DNA of 64,000 bases, from the NCBI RefSeq assembly GCF_001729765.1, contig NZ_CP017181.1, positions 1,240,001 to 1,304,000 on the forward strand. Direction: 5' to 3'. Made by a program: the position numbers and the translations under genes. A model generated the notes under the pieces. The model worked only from the letters and a program-made list of their open reading frames with translations. It was not told the origin of the DNA and ran no database searches. Below, piece by piece: positions 27,093 through 38,095 of the stretch. This stretch comes from Enterobacter kobei. GTDB lineage: Bacteria > Pseudomonadota > Gammaproteobacteria > Enterobacterales > Enterobacteriaceae. Within the stretch, counting starts at the first letter, position 1; every line of letters starts with the position of its first letter.

Positions 27093-29675
27093 TTAGCCAA
27101 CGACCAGATTGAGCAGTTTACCGGGTACGTAGATCACTTTACGTACGGTAATGCCCTCAAGATATTTCGCGACCAGAGGTTCCTGGCCTGCACGCTCGCG
27201 AACCTGTTCTTCGGTTGCGTCGACCGCCACGGTAATTTTACCGCGCACTTTGCCGTTGACCTGGACTACCACCAGCGTGGTGTTTTCCACCATTGCTGCT
27301 TCGTCCGCAACCGGCCACGGCGCGTTGTCGATATCGCCTTCGCCTTTCAGTTCCTGCCACAGAGTAAAGCTGACGTGTGGCGTGAACGGGTTCAGCATGC
27401 GAACGACGGCCAGCAGCGCTTCACGCATTAAGGCACGATCCTGCTCGCCATCCTGCGGGGCTTTCGCCAGCTTGTTCATCAGTTCCATAATAGCCGCAAT
27501 TGCGGTATTGAAGGTCTGACGACGACCAATATCATCGGTGACTTTTGCAATTGTTTTATGAACATCACGACGCAGCGCCTGCTGATCTTCCGTCAGGGCA
27601 GCAGCGTTCAGCGCCGGAGCATCACCCTGTGCGGTATGTTCGTAAACCAGTTTCCAGACGCGTTTCAGGAAGCGGTTCGCGCCTTCAACACCGGATTCCT
27701 GCCACTCCAGCGTCATGTCAGCCGGAGAGGCAAACATCATGAACAGACGCACGGTATCTGCACCGTAACGCTCAACCATCACCTGCGGGTCGATACCGTT
27801 GTTTTTCGACTTGGACATCTTGCTCATGCCGGTATAAACCAGCTCATGACCTTCAGCGTCTGTCGCCTTCACGATACGGCCTTTCTCGTCGCGCTCTACG
27901 ATCGCTTCCACCGGAGACACCCAGTTACGCTCGCCGTTCGCGCCAACGTAGTAGAAGGCATCAGCCAGCACCATGCCCTGACACAGCAGCTGTTTGGCTG
28001 GTTCGTCAGAATTCACCATGCCAGCATCGCGCATCAGCTTATGGAAGAAGCGGAAGTAGAGCAGGTGCATGATGGCGTGTTCGATGCCACCGATGTAGAT
28101 GTCTACCGGCAGCCAGTAGTTGGCCGCGTCAGAATCCAGCATGCCTTCCTGATACTGAGGACAGGTGTAGCGTGCGTAATACCAGGAAGACTCCATAAAG
28201 GTGTCAAAGGTGTCGGTTTCACGCAGCGCAGGCTGGCCGTTAACGGTGGTTTTCGCCCACTCAGGATCGGCTTTGATCGGGCTGGTGATGCCGTCCATGA
28301 CCACATCTTCCGGCAGGATCACCGGCAGTTGATCTTCTGGCGTCGGCATCACGGTGCCGTCTTCAAGGGTCACCATTGGAATTGGCGCGCCCCAGTAACG
28401 CTGACGGGAAACGCCCCAGTCGCGCAGACGGAAGTTGACTTTACGCTCACCTACGCCCAGCGAGGCCAGCTTGTCAGCGATGGCATTGAAGCCCTCTTCG
28501 AAGCTCAGTCCGCTAAATTCGCCGGAGTTGAACAGGGTGCCTTTTTCGGTCAATGCCTGCTCAGACAGGTCGGGTTCAGAACCGTCTGCGGCCAGGATCA
28601 CCGGCTTAATGGTCAGGCCATATTTGGTGGCAAACTCGTAGTCGCGCTGATCGTGTCCCGGAACGGCCATCACCGCACCGGTGCCGTATTCCATCAGCAC
28701 AAAGTTCGCCGCCCAGACAGGAATAGCTTCACCCGTCAGCGGGTGAATCGCTTTAAAGCCGGTATCAACGCCTTTTTTCTCCATCGTCGCCATGTCGGCT
28801 TCAGCCACTTTGGTGTTGCGGCATTCGTCGATGAAAGTTGCCAGTTCCGGATTGTTCTCTGCCGCTTTCTGCGCCAGCGGGTGACCTGCGGCCACGGCCA
28901 GATAGGTCGCCCCCATAAAGGTGTCCGGACGGGTAGTGTAGACGGTCAGCGTTTGGTCGTAGTTCTCAACGTTGAAGGTAATTTCCACACCTTCAGAACG
29001 GCCGATCCAGTTGCGCTGCATGGTCTTAACGGTGTCAGGCCAGTGATCCAGTTTATCCAGATCGTTCAGCAGTTCGTCAGCGTAAGCGGTGATTTTGATA
29101 AACCACTGCGGGATCTCTTTACGCTCAACTTTGGTGTCACAGCGCCAGCAGCAGCCGTCGATAACCTGCTCGTTCGCCAGAACGGTCTGGTCATTTGGGC
29201 ACCAGTTAACCGCAGACGTCTTCTTGTACACCAGGCCTTTTTTGTACAGCTCAGTGAAGAATTTCTGCTCCCAGCGGTAATATTCCGGGGTGCAGGTCGC
29301 CAGCTCGCGGCTCCAGTCATAGCCGAAGCCCAGCATTTTGAGCTGGTTTTTCATGTACGCGATGTTGTCGTACGTCCATGGTGCCGGTGCCGTATTGTTT
29401 TTTACTGCTGCACCTTCTGCCGGCAGGCCGAACGCATCCCAGCCGATAGGCTGCAGCACGTTTTTGCCCAGCATACGCTGGTAACGGGCGATCACATCAC
29501 CAATGGTGTAGTTACGCACGTGGCCCATGTGTAGTCGACCAGAAGGATAGGGAAGCATCGACAGGCAGTAATACTTCTCTTTGCTCTCGTCTTCGGTTAC
29601 TTCAAAGGTGCGCTTCTCGTCCCAGTGTTGCTGGACTTTTGATTCTATCTCTTCCGGGCGGTATTGCTCTTGCAT
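27093..29675 (-). CDS. leuS: LeuS, leucyl-tRNA synthetase
   Basis: An 860-residue class I synthetase with the HIGH-type motif ([16 protein letters not shown]), the editing domain insert ([16 protein letters not shown]), the KMSKS loop ([10 protein letters not shown]) and the tRNA-binding C-terminal domain. Length equals the E. coli enzyme. The chosen ATG 29675 gives the conserved [11 protein letters not shown]; an extension to 29750 would add 25 unrelated residues. It heads the leuS-lptE-holA-nadD unit and is divergent from ybeL. Confidence 0.98.
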   Translation of the reverse strand: MQEQYRPEEIESKVQQHWDEKRTFEVTEDESKEKYYCLSMLPYPSGRLHMGHVRNYTIGDVIARYQRMLGKNVLQPIGWDAFGLPAEGAAVKNNTAPAPWTYDNIAYMKNQLKMLGFGYDWSRELATCTPEYYRWEQKFFTELYKKGLVYKKTSAVNWCPNDQTVLANEQVIDGCCWRCDTKVERKEIPQWFIKITAYADELLNDLDKLDHWPDTVKTMQRNWIGRSEGVEITFNVENYDQTLTVYTTRPDTFMGATYLAVAAGHPLAQKAAENNPELATFIDECRNTKVAEADMATMEKKGVDTGFKAIHPLTGEAIPVWAANFVLMEYGTGAVMAVPGHDQRDYEFATKYGLTIKPVILAADGSEPDLSEQALTEKGTLFNSGEFSGLSFEEGFNAIADKLASLGVGERKVNFRLRDWGVSRQRYWGAPIPMVTLEDGTVMPTPEDQLPVILPEDVVMDGITSPIKADPEWAKTTVNGQPALRETDTFDTFMESSWYYARYTCPQYQEGMLDSDAANYWLPVDIYIGGIEHAIMHLLYFRFFHKLMRDAGMVNSDEPAKQLLCQGMVLADAFYYVGANGERNWVSPVEAIVERDEKGRIVKATDAEGHELVYTGMSKMSKSKNNGIDPQVMVERYGADTVRLFMMFASPADMTLEWQESGVEGANRFLKRVWKLVYEHTAQGDAPALNAAALTEDQQALRRDVHKTIAKVTDDIGRRQTFNTAIAAIMELMNKLAKAPQDGEQDRALMREALLAVVRMLNPFTPHVSFTLWQELKGEGDIDNAPWPVADEAAMVENTTLVVVQVNGKVRGKITVAVDATEEQVRERAGQEPLVAKYLEGITVRKVIYVPGKLLNLVVG

Positions 29676-29889
29676 GGCAGCCAGTGGTCCTGTTTTTAAT
29701 ACAGCTACAAATGTAGCCAATGGATGTGGTAATTCAGATCCGCATAGCATAGCCCAAACGTCCGCGTCAAAACAGCCTTTCGCACAAAAGCACTTTGCAG
29801 GAATTTACCGGGTCTGTGCTTCACCTGACAAAGCGGCGGTGAAATAAGGTCTATTATTAGAGTTAGTTACTTACCCGGGAGGCAAAATG

Positions 29890-30372
29890 ATGAACAAGGT
29901 TGCTCAATTTTACCGCGAGCTGGTGGCGACACTGACGGAGCGGCTGCGTAACGGCGAGCGTGATATTGATGCGCTGGTCGAACAGGCGCGTGCCCGCGTG
30001 ACGCAAACGGGTGAGTTAACGCGAACCGAAGTGGAAGAGGTGACGCGTGCGGTACGTCGTGACCTGGAAGAGTTTGCGCGCAGCTATCAGGAGAGCCAGG
30101 AAGAGGTCTCGGACAGCGTGTTTATGCGGGTGATCAAAGAGAGCCTGTGGCAGGAGCTGGCGGATATCACCGATAAAACGCAGCTTGAGTGGCGCGAGGT
30201 GTTTCAGGATTTGAACCATCACGGTGTGTACCACAGCGGCGAAGTGGTAGGGTTGGGAAATCTGGTGTGTGAGAAATGTCATCACCACATCGCGGTGTAT
30301 ACGCCGGAGGTGCTGCCCTTGTGCCCGAAATGCGGTCACGACCAGTTCCAGCGCCGGCCGTTTGAGCCCTAG
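29890..30372 (+). CDS. ybeL: YbeL, DUF1451 zinc-ribbon protein
   Basis: A 160-residue protein with an N-terminal helical, highly charged part and a C-terminal zinc ribbon of two CxxC pairs (CEKC, CPKC), ending FQRRPFEP as in E. coli YbeL. Two ATG codons are adjacent (29887 and 29890); the second has the better spacing to GGGAGG and gives the E. coli length. Function is unknown. The genes that follow in K-12 (ybeQ to hscC) are absent; rihA comes next. Confidence 0.93.
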   Translation: MNKVAQFYRELVATLTERLRNGERDIDALVEQARARVTQTGELTRTEVEEVTRAVRRDLEEFARSYQESQEEVSDSVFMRVIKESLWQELADITDKTQLEWREVFQDLNHHGVYHSGEVVGLGNLVCEKCHHHIAVYTPEVLPLCPKCGHDQFQRRPFEP

Positions 30373-30380
30373 GTAAAAGC

Positions 30381-30406
30381 AAAACGGCAACCCTGTTGCC
30401 GTTTTT
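30381..30406 (+). terminator. Intrinsic terminator of ybeL
   Basis: AAAACGGCAA / GTTGCCGTTTT stem ending in TTTTT. Confidence 0.9.
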
Positions 30407-30414
30407 AGTGTTTG

Positions 30415-30462
30415 CTCCCTCTCCCCGTGGGAGAGGGTTGGGGTGAGGGCATCAGGCCGCAC
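30415..30462. repeat. Dispersed palindromic repeat, CCCTCTCCC...GGGTGAGGG...CATCAGGCCGC type (copy 1)
   Basis: The unit contains CCCTCTCCCC / GGGAGAGGG followed by GGGGTGAGGGCATCAGGCCG. Similar units are at 42055-42104 and, inverted, at 60521-60564. This copy overlaps the last 11 bases of rihA, supplying its TGA stop and terminal alanine codons. Confidence 0.8.
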
Positions 30463-31393
30463 TATAGTAAGCCAGTCTCTCCGCCAGCAAATCTACAAAC
30501 GCTTCCCGGTCGATATTCACCATCACCGCAGTATTCGGCTCGTTCCCCGTCAGCGAGTAGTAATCCACCACCGTCATTCCCTGGGTATATTTCCCCTGCG
30601 TTTCCACACCAACCCAGCGGTCAACCGTGGTAAACATCTCAGGTTTCAACAGCCAGGCAATCGTGCACGGGTCATGCAGCGGTGCGCCATGGAAGCCCCA
30701 TTTCTCGGCTTTGTGGTACACCATAAAGAAGTCGAGCAGTTCTGCCACAGTCGTTGCCACCGGATTACCCACAGAGCGGAAGCGTTCAATATCGTCTGCC
30801 ATAATTTGGGCCCGATGCGTCACATCCAGCCCCGCCATCACAATCGGCAGACCGGACTGGAAAACGATCTCTGCGGCTTCAGGGTCAACATAGATATTGA
30901 ACTCCGCGGCTGGCGTCCAGTTTCCGAGCCCCATTGCGCCGCCCATGATGACGATCCGGGCGATTTTACCGTGCAGTTCTGGATGGCTGTTAAGCAGCAA
31001 TGCCACGTTCGTCTGCGGACCTGTAGCCACCAGCGTCACGGGCTCTGCACTTTCGCGCAGCACCTTCGCCATCAACTCAACGGCGGTGCAGCCTTGTGGC
31101 GCGAAGCCCGGTTCCGGCAGTTCAGGGCCGTCCAGTCCACTTTCGCCATGAACGTTATCCGCAATGATCAGCTCGCGCATCAGCGGTTTCACGGCCCCGC
31201 CAGCGACAGGAATATCGGTGCGTTTGAGCAGGGTCAGCATGCGCAGCACGTTGCGCAAGGTTTTATCCGGCGTCTGATTTCCGGCGGATGAGGTAACCGC
31301 TTTTACGACCAGTTCAGGGGAGGCAAGAGCGAGGACGAGAGCAATGGCGTCATCATGACCCGGATCGCAATCGAGAATAATAGGCTGTGCCAT
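30452..31393 (-). CDS. rihA: RihA, pyrimidine-specific ribonucleoside hydrolase
   Basis: A 313-residue nucleoside hydrolase that cleaves cytidine and uridine to base and ribose. The calcium-binding motif [11 protein letters not shown] at the N-terminus, the loop [12 protein letters not shown] and the [10 protein letters not shown] segment are characteristic. I start at ATG 31393 giving [10 protein letters not shown] as in E. coli (MALPILLDCD); a start four codons upstream also exists. The C-terminus ends YYSAA within a dispersed repeat, unlike K-12. Confidence 0.96.
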   Translation of the reverse strand: MAQPIILDCDPGHDDAIALVLALASPELVVKAVTSSAGNQTPDKTLRNVLRMLTLLKRTDIPVAGGAVKPLMRELIIADNVHGESGLDGPELPEPGFAPQGCTAVELMAKVLRESAEPVTLVATGPQTNVALLLNSHPELHGKIARIVIMGGAMGLGNWTPAAEFNIYVDPEAAEIVFQSGLPIVMAGLDVTHRAQIMADDIERFRSVGNPVATTVAELLDFFMVYHKAEKWGFHGAPLHDPCTIAWLLKPEMFTTVDRWVGVETQGKYTQGMTVVDYYSLTGNEPNTAVMVNIDREAFVDLLAERLAYYSAA

Positions 31394-31479
31394 AGCGTTT
31401 TCCATACGTAGCGTTATTTTGTGACAAGGTTAACGCTGCAATGTGACGCCGACGAGAACAAGAGCGCGAAAGCGTGAGG

Positions 31480-31506
31480 CAGTGCGCAATCCGCAGATTG
31501 CGCACT
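31480..31506. terminator. Perfect 12-bp palindromic hairpin between gltL and rihA
   Basis: CAGTGCGCAATC / GATTGCGCACTG with a CGCA loop. There is no U-run, so it may be an mRNA 3'-end stabiliser or Rho-assisted stop for the glt operon. Confidence 0.5.
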
Positions 31507-31513
31507 GAGAAGA

Positions 31514-32239
31514 TTAATGCAGGATTTTGGCGAGGAAATCTTTCGCACGTTCGGATTTCGGGTTCGCGAAGAACTCTTCTTTCGGCGAGTCTTCCACGAT
31601 CTTCCCTTCGTCCATAAAGATGACGCGGTTGGCCACTTTACGGGCGAAGCCCATTTCGTGCGTCACCACCATCATGGTCATCCCTTCGTGCGCCAGCTCG
31701 ACCATAACGTCGAGCACTTCGTTAATCATCTCTGGATCGAGTGCCGATGTTGGCTCATCAAACAGCATTGCCACCGGATCCATACACAGCGCGCGGGCGA
31801 TCGCGACACGCTGCTGCTGACCACCCGAAAGCTGCGCCGGGAACTTATCGGCATGTGCAGAAAGCCCAACGCGCTCCAGAAGCTTAAGGCCTTTCTCACG
31901 CGATGCTTTTTTATCGCGCTTAAGCACTTTCACCTGCGCCAGCGTCAGGTTCTCGATGATGGAGAGGTGAGGGAACAGCTCAAAGTGCTGGAACACCATA
32001 CCAACGTGAGAGCGAAGCTGGGCAAGGTTGGTTTTTTTGTCGTTCACTTTGGTGCCGTTAACAACAATTTCGCCCTGCTGCACAGGTTCCAGACCATTAA
32101 CGGTTTTGATCAGCGTGGACTTACCGGAACCGGACGGGCCGCACACTACCACCACGTCGCCTTTTTTCACTTCCGTGGAGCAGTCGGTCAGCACCTGAAA
32201 GTGCCCATACCATTTAGAAACATTTTTCAGGGAAATCAT
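31514..32239 (-). CDS. gltL: GltL, glutamate/aspartate ABC transporter ATPase
   Basis: A 241-residue ABC ATPase of the polar amino-acid uptake group with Walker [11 protein letters not shown]-loop [11 protein letters not shown], signature LSGGQQQR and Walker B VAMLFDEP. It powers the GltIJKL importer. It overlaps gltK by one base and is the last gene of the operon. Length equals the E. coli protein. Confidence 0.97.
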   Translation of the reverse strand: MISLKNVSKWYGHFQVLTDCSTEVKKGDVVVVCGPSGSGKSTLIKTVNGLEPVQQGEIVVNGTKVNDKKTNLAQLRSHVGMVFQHFELFPHLSIIENLTLAQVKVLKRDKKASREKGLKLLERVGLSAHADKFPAQLSGGQQQRVAIARALCMDPVAMLFDEPTSALDPEMINEVLDVMVELAHEGMTMMVVTHEMGFARKVANRVIFMDEGKIVEDSPKEEFFANPKSERAKDFLAKILH

Positions 32240-32913
32240 TATACCGTCCTTTTCTTCAGCCAGCTGACCAACAGCGACGCGCTTAAACTAATCACAAAAT
32301 AGACCGCGCCCGCGAAGAGCACCATCTCGACCTGCGTACCATCACGTTCACCGATGGTTGACGCGGTACGGAAGAAGTCTGCCAGACTCAGGACATACAC
32401 CAGCGAGGTATCCTGGAACAGCACAATGCCCTGGGTCAGCAGGAGCGGAACCATGGCGCGAAACGCCTGCGGCAGAATAATCAGCTGCATGGACTGCCAG
32501 TGCGTCATCCCCAGCGCCAGCGCGGCGCTGGATTGCCCGCGGGAGATGCTCTGAATGCCCGCGCGGATAATCTCTGAGTAGTAAGCGGCCTCAAACATCG
32601 AGAACGCCACCATCGCCGAGATCAGGCGGATATCGGTTTTTGGTGACAGCCCCAGGACGTTTTGCAGAAAGCCGGGAACAATCAGGTAAAACCACAGCAG
32701 CACCATCACCAGCGGGATGGAGCGGAAAACGTTAACGTAGGCGGTCGCAAACCAGGCGAGCGGCTTAAAGCTCGACAGGCGCATCACCGCCAGCAGGGTG
32801 CCCCAGACGATACCAATGATGATGGCAATAACGGTGATTTTTAAGGTAATCACCAGGCCATCCAGCAGGTAAGGTAAGGAAGGAACGATAGAACTCCAGT
32901 CAAATTCGTACAT
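32239..32913 (-). CDS. gltK: GltK, glutamate/aspartate ABC transporter permease
   Basis: A 224-residue permease with about five membrane helices and the EAA loop ([19 protein letters not shown]) that contacts the ATPase. It forms the transmembrane channel with GltJ. Start and stop overlap gltJ and gltL by one base each, indicating coupled translation. Length equals the E. coli protein. Confidence 0.97.
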   Translation of the reverse strand: MYEFDWSSIVPSLPYLLDGLVITLKITVIAIIIGIVWGTLLAVMRLSSFKPLAWFATAYVNVFRSIPLVMVLLWFYLIVPGFLQNVLGLSPKTDIRLISAMVAFSMFEAAYYSEIIRAGIQSISRGQSSAALALGMTHWQSMQLIILPQAFRAMVPLLLTQGIVLFQDTSLVYVLSLADFFRTASTIGERDGTQVEMVLFAGAVYFVISLSASLLVSWLKKRTV

Positions 32914-33653
32914 TATTTGCCCCCCAGATTGCCCGGCAGGCGTACTTTGCGTTCAACCAGGTTCATCACCAGCATGATGAAAGCGTTAATCAGAACATAC
33001 GCGAGCGTGATCGCGGTGAAGGATTCCCACGCGTGAGCGGAGTAATCCAGCAGCTTGCCCGCCTGGGCCGCCATATCGACCAGGCCGATAGTGGAGGCGA
33101 TGGCCGAGTTTTTCACCAGGTTCATCATCTCCGAGGTCATCGGTGGCACGATAACGCGGTAGGCATTAGGCAGCAGCACGTAGCGGTAGGTTTGCGGCAG
33201 GGTCAGACCCATCGCCAGACCCGCATTTTTTTGTCCGCGGGGTAATGACTGAATGGCGGCACGCACCTGCTCACAAACGCGCGCAGCGGTAAACAGCCCC
33301 AGACACATCATGGAGGAGACAAAGAACTGCACATTTGGATCCAGCTCCGACTTGAACCACATGCCAATATTTTCCGGCAGCAGTTCCGGGATAACCAGAT
33401 ACCAGGTAAAGAATTGCACGATGAGCGGAACGTTACGGAACAGTTCCACATAGAGAGTGCCCAGTGTTGAAAGAAAACGGTTAGGGACGGTGCGCAGAAT
33501 ACCGAACAGCGAACCGACAAGAAACGCGATAATCCACGCTGTTATCGATAGTGCCACGGTGACCTGGAAGCCGCTCCACAGCCAGCCAAGATAGGTGGTG
33601 TTGCCGAACGGGGCTTGTTGCAGGAATATGCCCCAGTTCCAGTCTATTGACAT
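32913..33653 (-). CDS. gltJ: GltJ, glutamate/aspartate ABC transporter permease
   Basis: A 246-residue permease beginning [17 protein letters not shown], as in E. coli, with the EAA loop [20 protein letters not shown] choose ATG 33653 because it gives the conserved N-terminus; codons further upstream belong to the SroC region. It lies just after a terminator-like hairpin that separates it from gltI, so gltJKL are expected to be made at lower levels than GltI. Confidence 0.96.
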   Translation of the reverse strand: MSIDWNWGIFLQQAPFGNTTYLGWLWSGFQVTVALSITAWIIAFLVGSLFGILRTVPNRFLSTLGTLYVELFRNVPLIVQFFTWYLVIPELLPENIGMWFKSELDPNVQFFVSSMMCLGLFTAARVCEQVRAAIQSLPRGQKNAGLAMGLTLPQTYRYVLLPNAYRVIVPPMTSEMMNLVKNSAIASTIGLVDMAAQAGKLLDYSAHAWESFTAITLAYVLINAFIMLVMNLVERKVRLPGNLGGK

Positions 33654-33663
33654 AATAAACTCC

Positions 33664-33820
33664 AGAAAAAAAAGGGTAACAGCGCTACCCTCGAAGATTG
33701 GTGAGAAGCTCATTTTTCGCGCTGAGTGGGGAACGACCACTCAACGTATAGTCTGTCCATGCTTCCCGACAATCGAGAGGGCAGGAGATCCCGCCCCTGT
33801 TGTTCTAATTAGTTAAGAGC
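33664..33820 (-). ncRNA. sroC: SroC small RNA (gltI-gltJ intergenic sponge RNA), approximate ends
   Basis: In E. coli and Salmonella SroC is cut from the gltI-gltJ intercistronic transcript and ends at a terminator before gltJ. The same gap here is 155 bp without a gene and finishes on the minus strand with GGGTAGCGCTGTTACCC and a run of eight T residues (33664-33691). SroC binds and titrates GcvB, itself a repressor of gltI. The 3' end is supported by the hairpin; the 5' processing site is only estimated from the position of the gltI stop. Confidence 0.65.
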
Positions 33821-34714
33821 CTTGTCATTTGGAGATTTGAACAGCGCTTTCATGTCATCAGACAGTTCAAAGTTCATGTTGAGATTTTTTGGTGGAATCG
33901 GGTTCTTGAACCATTTGTCGAACCATTTTTCCGCTTCGCCGGAAGTCTGTACCTGGGCGATAGTGTCATCGATCAGCTTCTTGAACTGCGGATCGTCTTT
34001 ACGCAGCATGCAGCCGTAAGCTTCTTTTGACTGCGCGGTGCCGACGATGTCCCAGTTGTCTGGTTTCTTCGCTTTCGCACGCTCACCCGCCAGCAGGGCG
34101 TCATCCATCATAAACGCGACGGCACGGCCACTTTCCAGGGTACGGAAGGAGTCGCCATGGTCTTTCGCGCTGATGATGCGCATATCCATTTTCTTCTCGT
34201 CGTTCAGCTTGTGCAGCAGCACTTCTGAGGTGGTACCGGACGTTACGACGACCGCTTTGCCTTTCAGGTCAGCAAAATCTTTGATATCACCGCCTTTCTT
34301 CGTCAGCAGACGGGTGCCCACGACGAAGATGGTGTCAGAGAAAGCGGCCTGTTTCTGGCGCTCGAGGTTGTTGGTGGTAGAGCCACACTCAAAATCAAAG
34401 GTGCCGTTTTGCAGCAGTGGAATACGGTTCTGTGAAGTGATTGGGATCAGCTTCACCTGCAGGTCAGGTTTGTTCAGCTTTTTCTTCACAGCTTCAACGA
34501 TGGCGTTGGAGTAATCCTGTGAATAGCCCACGACTTTTTGCGTGTTGTCGTAGTAAGAGAACGGGACGGAAGATTCACGGTGGCCGACCACGATGACGCC
34601 GTTTTTGGCAATCTTGTCGAGAGTACTGCCTGCTGCCGGAGCATCTTCAGCGTGAACCACGCCGGCAGACATTCCCATAACCAGCATTGCTGTGGCCAGT
34701 TTACGTAATTGCAT
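33809..34714 (-). CDS. gltI: GltI, periplasmic glutamate/aspartate-binding protein
   Basis: A 301-residue solute-binding protein with signal peptide MQLRKLATAMLVMGMSAG...VHA and the family stretches VIVVGHRESSVPFSYYDN and FECGSTTNNLERQKQAAFSD. It delivers glutamate and aspartate to GltJKL. I start at ATG 34714, giving the E. coli-like MQLRK; the frame also has an earlier start 15 codons upstream. The cysteine pair (FECGS, AYGCML) typical of this protein is kept. Heads the gltIJKL operon. Confidence 0.97.
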   Translation of the reverse strand: MQLRKLATAMLVMGMSAGVVHAEDAPAAGSTLDKIAKNGVIVVGHRESSVPFSYYDNTQKVVGYSQDYSNAIVEAVKKKLNKPDLQVKLIPITSQNRIPLLQNGTFDFECGSTTNNLERQKQAAFSDTIFVVGTRLLTKKGGDIKDFADLKGKAVVVTSGTTSEVLLHKLNDEKKMDMRIISAKDHGDSFRTLESGRAVAFMMDDALLAGERAKAKKPDNWDIVGTAQSKEAYGCMLRKDDPQFKKLIDDTIAQVQTSGEAEKWFDKWFKNPIPPKNLNMNFELSDDMKALFKSPNDKALN

Positions 34715-35027
34715 ACCCAACTCCTTTCTTATCAGCGCCAGTGACGCATTGATACCCATTGTGATGTTGTTATATCTCGCGCGATGCGAGTGCAGTGTTA
34801 TGCAAGCTTGTTAACATTTAGTCTGGCTTAATGTAAAGATTTTGCTGCGTTATTGTTTATTTTTGCGAAGCGCGCCGCACCATTCAGAGGCAAATATCTC
34901 CCGTTGCACCGTTTCGGTGCTACCGATGATCTACGCTGGTGCGACAAGGTTGTACGTTAAGCCAAACTGCGTTTGCGTGAATAAACAAAGCAACAGGCGT
35001 GCCAGATTTGGCACCGGAAGGAAATTG
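34715..35027. other. gltI upstream region, no gene seen
   Basis: This 313-bp gap upstream of gltI holds no credible reading frame. It should contain the gltI promoter; AT-rich DNA lies at 34780-34870. A small palindrome GTGCCA/TGGCAC is at 34999-35014. No operator could be assigned. Confidence 0.5.
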
Positions 35028-35102
35028 TCGGGTGGCGGCTACGCCTTACCCGAGCTACGGGAGTCAAAATGTAGGCCGGGTAAGCGTTAGCGCCACCCGG
35101 CA
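35028..35102. repeat. BIME: two REP units in opposite orientation downstream of lnt
   Basis: CGGGTGGCGGCTACGCCTTACCCG (35029-35052) faces GTAGGCCGGGTAAGCGTTAGCGCCACCCGGC (35071-35101). It lies 14 bases past the lnt stop. Confidence 0.85.
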
Positions 35103-35115
35103 ACAGAAGGTAAGA

Positions 35116-36654
35116 TTAGCGACGACGCTGACGCAGGCTCATCAGCACGGCACCGAAACCGAACAGCGCGGTCAGGATCCACAGCGGCCAGTTGCCGGTG
35201 CGGGCATACGGCGTCAGGCCGGTGGTTGGTGTGACTTTTGTGGTCAACACCTCACGGGTGAACTGCGGGATCATGGCCTGGATTTCACCCTGTGGACCAA
35301 TCACGGCGGTGATGCCGTTGTTAGTGCTGCGCAGCAATGGGCGCGCCAGCTCCAGAGAACGCATACGCGCCATCTGGAAATGCTGCCACGGGCCGATAGA
35401 TTTACCGAACCACGCATCGTTGGAGATAGTCAGCAGGTAGTCGGTATCCGGGCGGAAGTTATCGCGAACCTGCTCGCCGAGAATGATTTCGTAGCAGATG
35501 GCCGCCGTCAGGGCAAGGCCGTGCGCATGCAGCTGGGGCTGTACGTACGGGCCACGGCTGAAGGAGGACATCGGCAGATCAAAGAACGGGGCCAGCGGGC
35601 GCAGAATCGACTCCAGCGGAACAAATTCACCAAACGGCACCAGGTGGTTCTTGTTGTACCGATCCGTGGAGTTGTAGCTGTATTCGCTGTCTTTGCCGAG
35701 CGTAATGATGGTGTTGTAGGTGTCATAACGGTTCTGCTGATTCAGACGCGCATCGACAATCCCGGTAATCAGCGTGCTGCCGCGAGCCAGCAGCAAGTCG
35801 TTCATCATGTTCAGGAACGGCTGCTGATTGATCTCCAGATCGGGAATGGCGGATTCCGGCCAGATGATCAGCTGCGATTTACCCATCACCTCTTCGGTGG
35901 CGTTGGCGTAGATCTTTAGCGTGTTCAGCAGCTCTTTTTCATCCCACTTCATAGATTGCGGGATATTTCCCTGCACCATAGAAACCTGCATGGTGCGCTC
36001 GGGCTCAGGCGTGAACCACTGGATATACCGCAGCGGGAAGGGCAGGGCAAACAGCACCAGCGCCACGGCCAGCGGTTTCCAGCAACGCGTGACCAGCGCC
36101 AGGATCAGCAGGCCGCTCACCACCATCAGCAGGAAGTTGATTGCCTCAACGCCCATGACCGGGGCCAGGCCTTTCAGCGGGCCATCAATCTGGCTGTAGC
36201 CGAACTGCAGCCACGGGAAGCCGGTCAGTACCCAACCGCGCAGGAATTCGGTGATTTGCCAGACCACCGGCGCGGCAATGGCGACGCGCAGCCAGGTGGT
36301 TTTAGGCCACAGGCGGGAAAGGATCCCTGCGAACAGACCAGTATACAGTGAGAGATATGCCGCGAGCAGGACGACCAGGAAGACGTTAACCGGGCCCGGC
36401 ATACCGCCAAACTGGGCGATGCTGACGTAGACCCAGTTAATGCCGGAGCCAAAGAGCCCCAGTCCCCAGAAGTAACCGATGGCGGCAGCCTGTACCGGAC
36501 GCCGGTTTAGGGTCAGACCCTGGAGCCCCATCAGGGAGAGAATAGCCGCAGGCCAGATATCGTAAGGAGAAAAAGCCAGCGTACCGCTGGCTCCGAGTAA
36601 CAGCGCCAGCAGCAAACGGACGCGCTGGCGTTCAAGTAATGGGGCAAATGCCAT
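35116..36654 (-). CDS. lnt: Lnt, apolipoprotein N-acyltransferase
   Basis: A 512-residue inner-membrane enzyme that adds the third acyl chain to lipoproteins. About seven to eight membrane helices surround a periplasmic nitrilase domain whose Glu-Lys-Cys triad is visible: [19 protein letters not shown] and [10 protein letters not shown]. Length equals E. coli Lnt. Five bases separate it from corC, placing it at the end of the miaB-ybeZ-ybeY-corC-lnt series. Confidence 0.98.
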   Translation of the reverse strand: MAFAPLLERQRVRLLLALLLGASGTLAFSPYDIWPAAILSLMGLQGLTLNRRPVQAAAIGYFWGLGLFGSGINWVYVSIAQFGGMPGPVNVFLVVLLAAYLSLYTGLFAGILSRLWPKTTWLRVAIAAPVVWQITEFLRGWVLTGFPWLQFGYSQIDGPLKGLAPVMGVEAINFLLMVVSGLLILALVTRCWKPLAVALVLFALPFPLRYIQWFTPEPERTMQVSMVQGNIPQSMKWDEKELLNTLKIYANATEEVMGKSQLIIWPESAIPDLEINQQPFLNMMNDLLLARGSTLITGIVDARLNQQNRYDTYNTIITLGKDSEYSYNSTDRYNKNHLVPFGEFVPLESILRPLAPFFDLPMSSFSRGPYVQPQLHAHGLALTAAICYEIILGEQVRDNFRPDTDYLLTISNDAWFGKSIGPWQHFQMARMRSLELARPLLRSTNNGITAVIGPQGEIQAMIPQFTREVLTTKVTPTTGLTPYARTGNWPLWILTALFGFGAVLMSLRQRRR

Positions 36655-36659
36655 TTACA

Positions 36660-37538
36660 TTAATCTTCCAGTTTTGGCACCGGTGAGTCGTCCGGCGTTC
36701 TGACATGAACCTGTATAATACGGCGGCTGTCGGCCATTGCCACTTTGAACTGGTAACCGTCGATGTCAACGGTTTCACCGCGCGCCGGAAGGTGGCCAAA
36801 GGCCTGCATCACCAGCCCGCCAATGGTATCGACCTCTTCATCACTGAAGTGAGTGCCGAAAGCGTCGTTGAAGTCCTCAATCGAGGCCAGCGCGCGCACG
36901 GTCCAGGTATGGCGGCTGAGCTGACGGAAGTCGATATCTTCCTCTTCGTCATACTCATCTTCGATTTCTCCCACGATCAGCTCAAGAATATCCTCGATCG
37001 TGACCAGTCCGGAAACGCCGCCAAATTCATCAATAACAATCGCCATGTGGTAACGCTGAGAGCGAAACTCTTTCAGCATCCGGTCCACACGTTTACTTTC
37101 CGGCACAACCACGGCCTGGCGTAACACTTTTTCCATGCTGAAGGCTTCGGCATCGCTGCGCATAAACGGCAGCAGATCTTTCGCCATCAAAATCCCTTCG
37201 ATGTGATCTTTATCTTCGCTGATGACCGGGAAACGCGAGTGGGCGGATTCGATGATCACATCGAGGCACTCGTCCAGGGTCTGGTTACGTTTCAGGGTGA
37301 TCATCTGCGAGCGGGGGATCATGATATCGCGAACACGCTGGTCAGCAATGTCCATCACCCCTTCGAGCATTTCGCGCGTATCTTCGTCGATAAGGTCGTT
37401 TTGCCCGGAATCACGAATCAGCTCCAGCAGTTCATCACGGTTCTTGGGTTCGCCGTGGAAAAGCTGGTTCAGAATGAGGGAGAAAAATCCCTTTTTAGTG
37501 TTTGTCGTGTCGCTACTGTGTGAATTGTCGTCGCTCAT
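36660..37538 (-). CDS. corC: CorC (YbeX), CBS-domain protein linked to magnesium/cobalt efflux
   Basis: A 292-residue cytoplasmic protein with an N-terminal region [10 protein letters not shown], two CBS domains ([12 protein letters not shown] and the [12 protein letters not shown] segment) and a C-terminal CorC_HlyC domain ([19 protein letters not shown]). It has been tied to Mg/Co efflux and, more recently, to ribosome maturation with its neighbours YbeY and YbeZ. I start at ATG 37538 to match the E. coli N-terminus; an upstream start would add 15 residues. Confidence 0.95.
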   Translation of the reverse strand: MSDDNSHSSDTTNTKKGFFSLILNQLFHGEPKNRDELLELIRDSGQNDLIDEDTREMLEGVMDIADQRVRDIMIPRSQMITLKRNQTLDECLDVIIESAHSRFPVISEDKDHIEGILMAKDLLPFMRSDAEAFSMEKVLRQAVVVPESKRVDRMLKEFRSQRYHMAIVIDEFGGVSGLVTIEDILELIVGEIEDEYDEEEDIDFRQLSRHTWTVRALASIEDFNDAFGTHFSDEEVDTIGGLVMQAFGHLPARGETVDIDGYQFKVAMADSRRIIQVHVRTPDDSPVPKLED

Positions 37539-37627
37539 GGCGTTTGTTAAGGGTTCTCTTGTTAGTTCAACATTTACCGCCACGCGAATTCCCTGCGCGG
37601 CGGCATAGTCGTCAGTAAGTTAACTGA

Positions 37628-38095
37628 CTATTCTTTCTCGGCAATGTACGGATCCTCATAGCCCAGAGCAAGCATTATCTCTGTCTCGAGGGACTCCATC
37701 TCTTCCGCTTCGTCATCTTCAATATGATCGTAGCCAAGCAGATGCAGGCTGCCATGCACCACCATATGCGCCCAGTGGGCTTCCAGCGGCTTTTGCTGCT
37801 CTTTGGCTTCCTGTTCAACCACCTGACGGCAGATGATCAGATCCCCAAGCAGCGGCATCTCGATACCCGGCGGGGCTTCGAACGGGAAAGAGAGCACGTT
37901 GGTTGGCTTATCTTTCCCACGGTAAGTCAGGTTAAGCTCATGGCTTTCTGCCTCATCCACCAGGCGAATCGTCACTTCTGATTCTTCCTGAAACTGGGGG
38001 ATAACGGCATCCAGCCATTTCTGAAACTGTGCCTCATCTGGCATACCGGAATTGTCTTTACAGGCCAGCTGTAAATCGAGGATCACCTGACTCAT
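37628..38095 (-). CDS. ybeY: YbeY, single-strand endoribonuclease for rRNA maturation
   Basis: A 155-residue metalloprotein of the UPF0054 family with the zinc site [11 protein letters not shown]. It takes part in 16S rRNA 3' processing and 70S quality control. Length equals the E. coli protein. Its start overlaps the end of ybeZ by four bases, and corC follows after about 90 bp. Confidence 0.97.
   Translation of the reverse strand: MSQVILDLQLACKDNSGMPDEAQFQKWLDAVIPQFQEESEVTIRLVDEAESHELNLTYRGKDKPTNVLSFPFEAPPGIEMPLLGDLIICRQVVEQEAKEQQKPLEAHWAHMVVHGSLHLLGYDHIEDDEAEEMESLETEIMLALGYEDPYIAEKE

Noticed and set aside
27558..29534. 658-codon open frame opposite leuS
   Set aside because: It lies wholly antisense to the certain leuS gene, shows no domain and has the composition of a GC-rich codon shadow.
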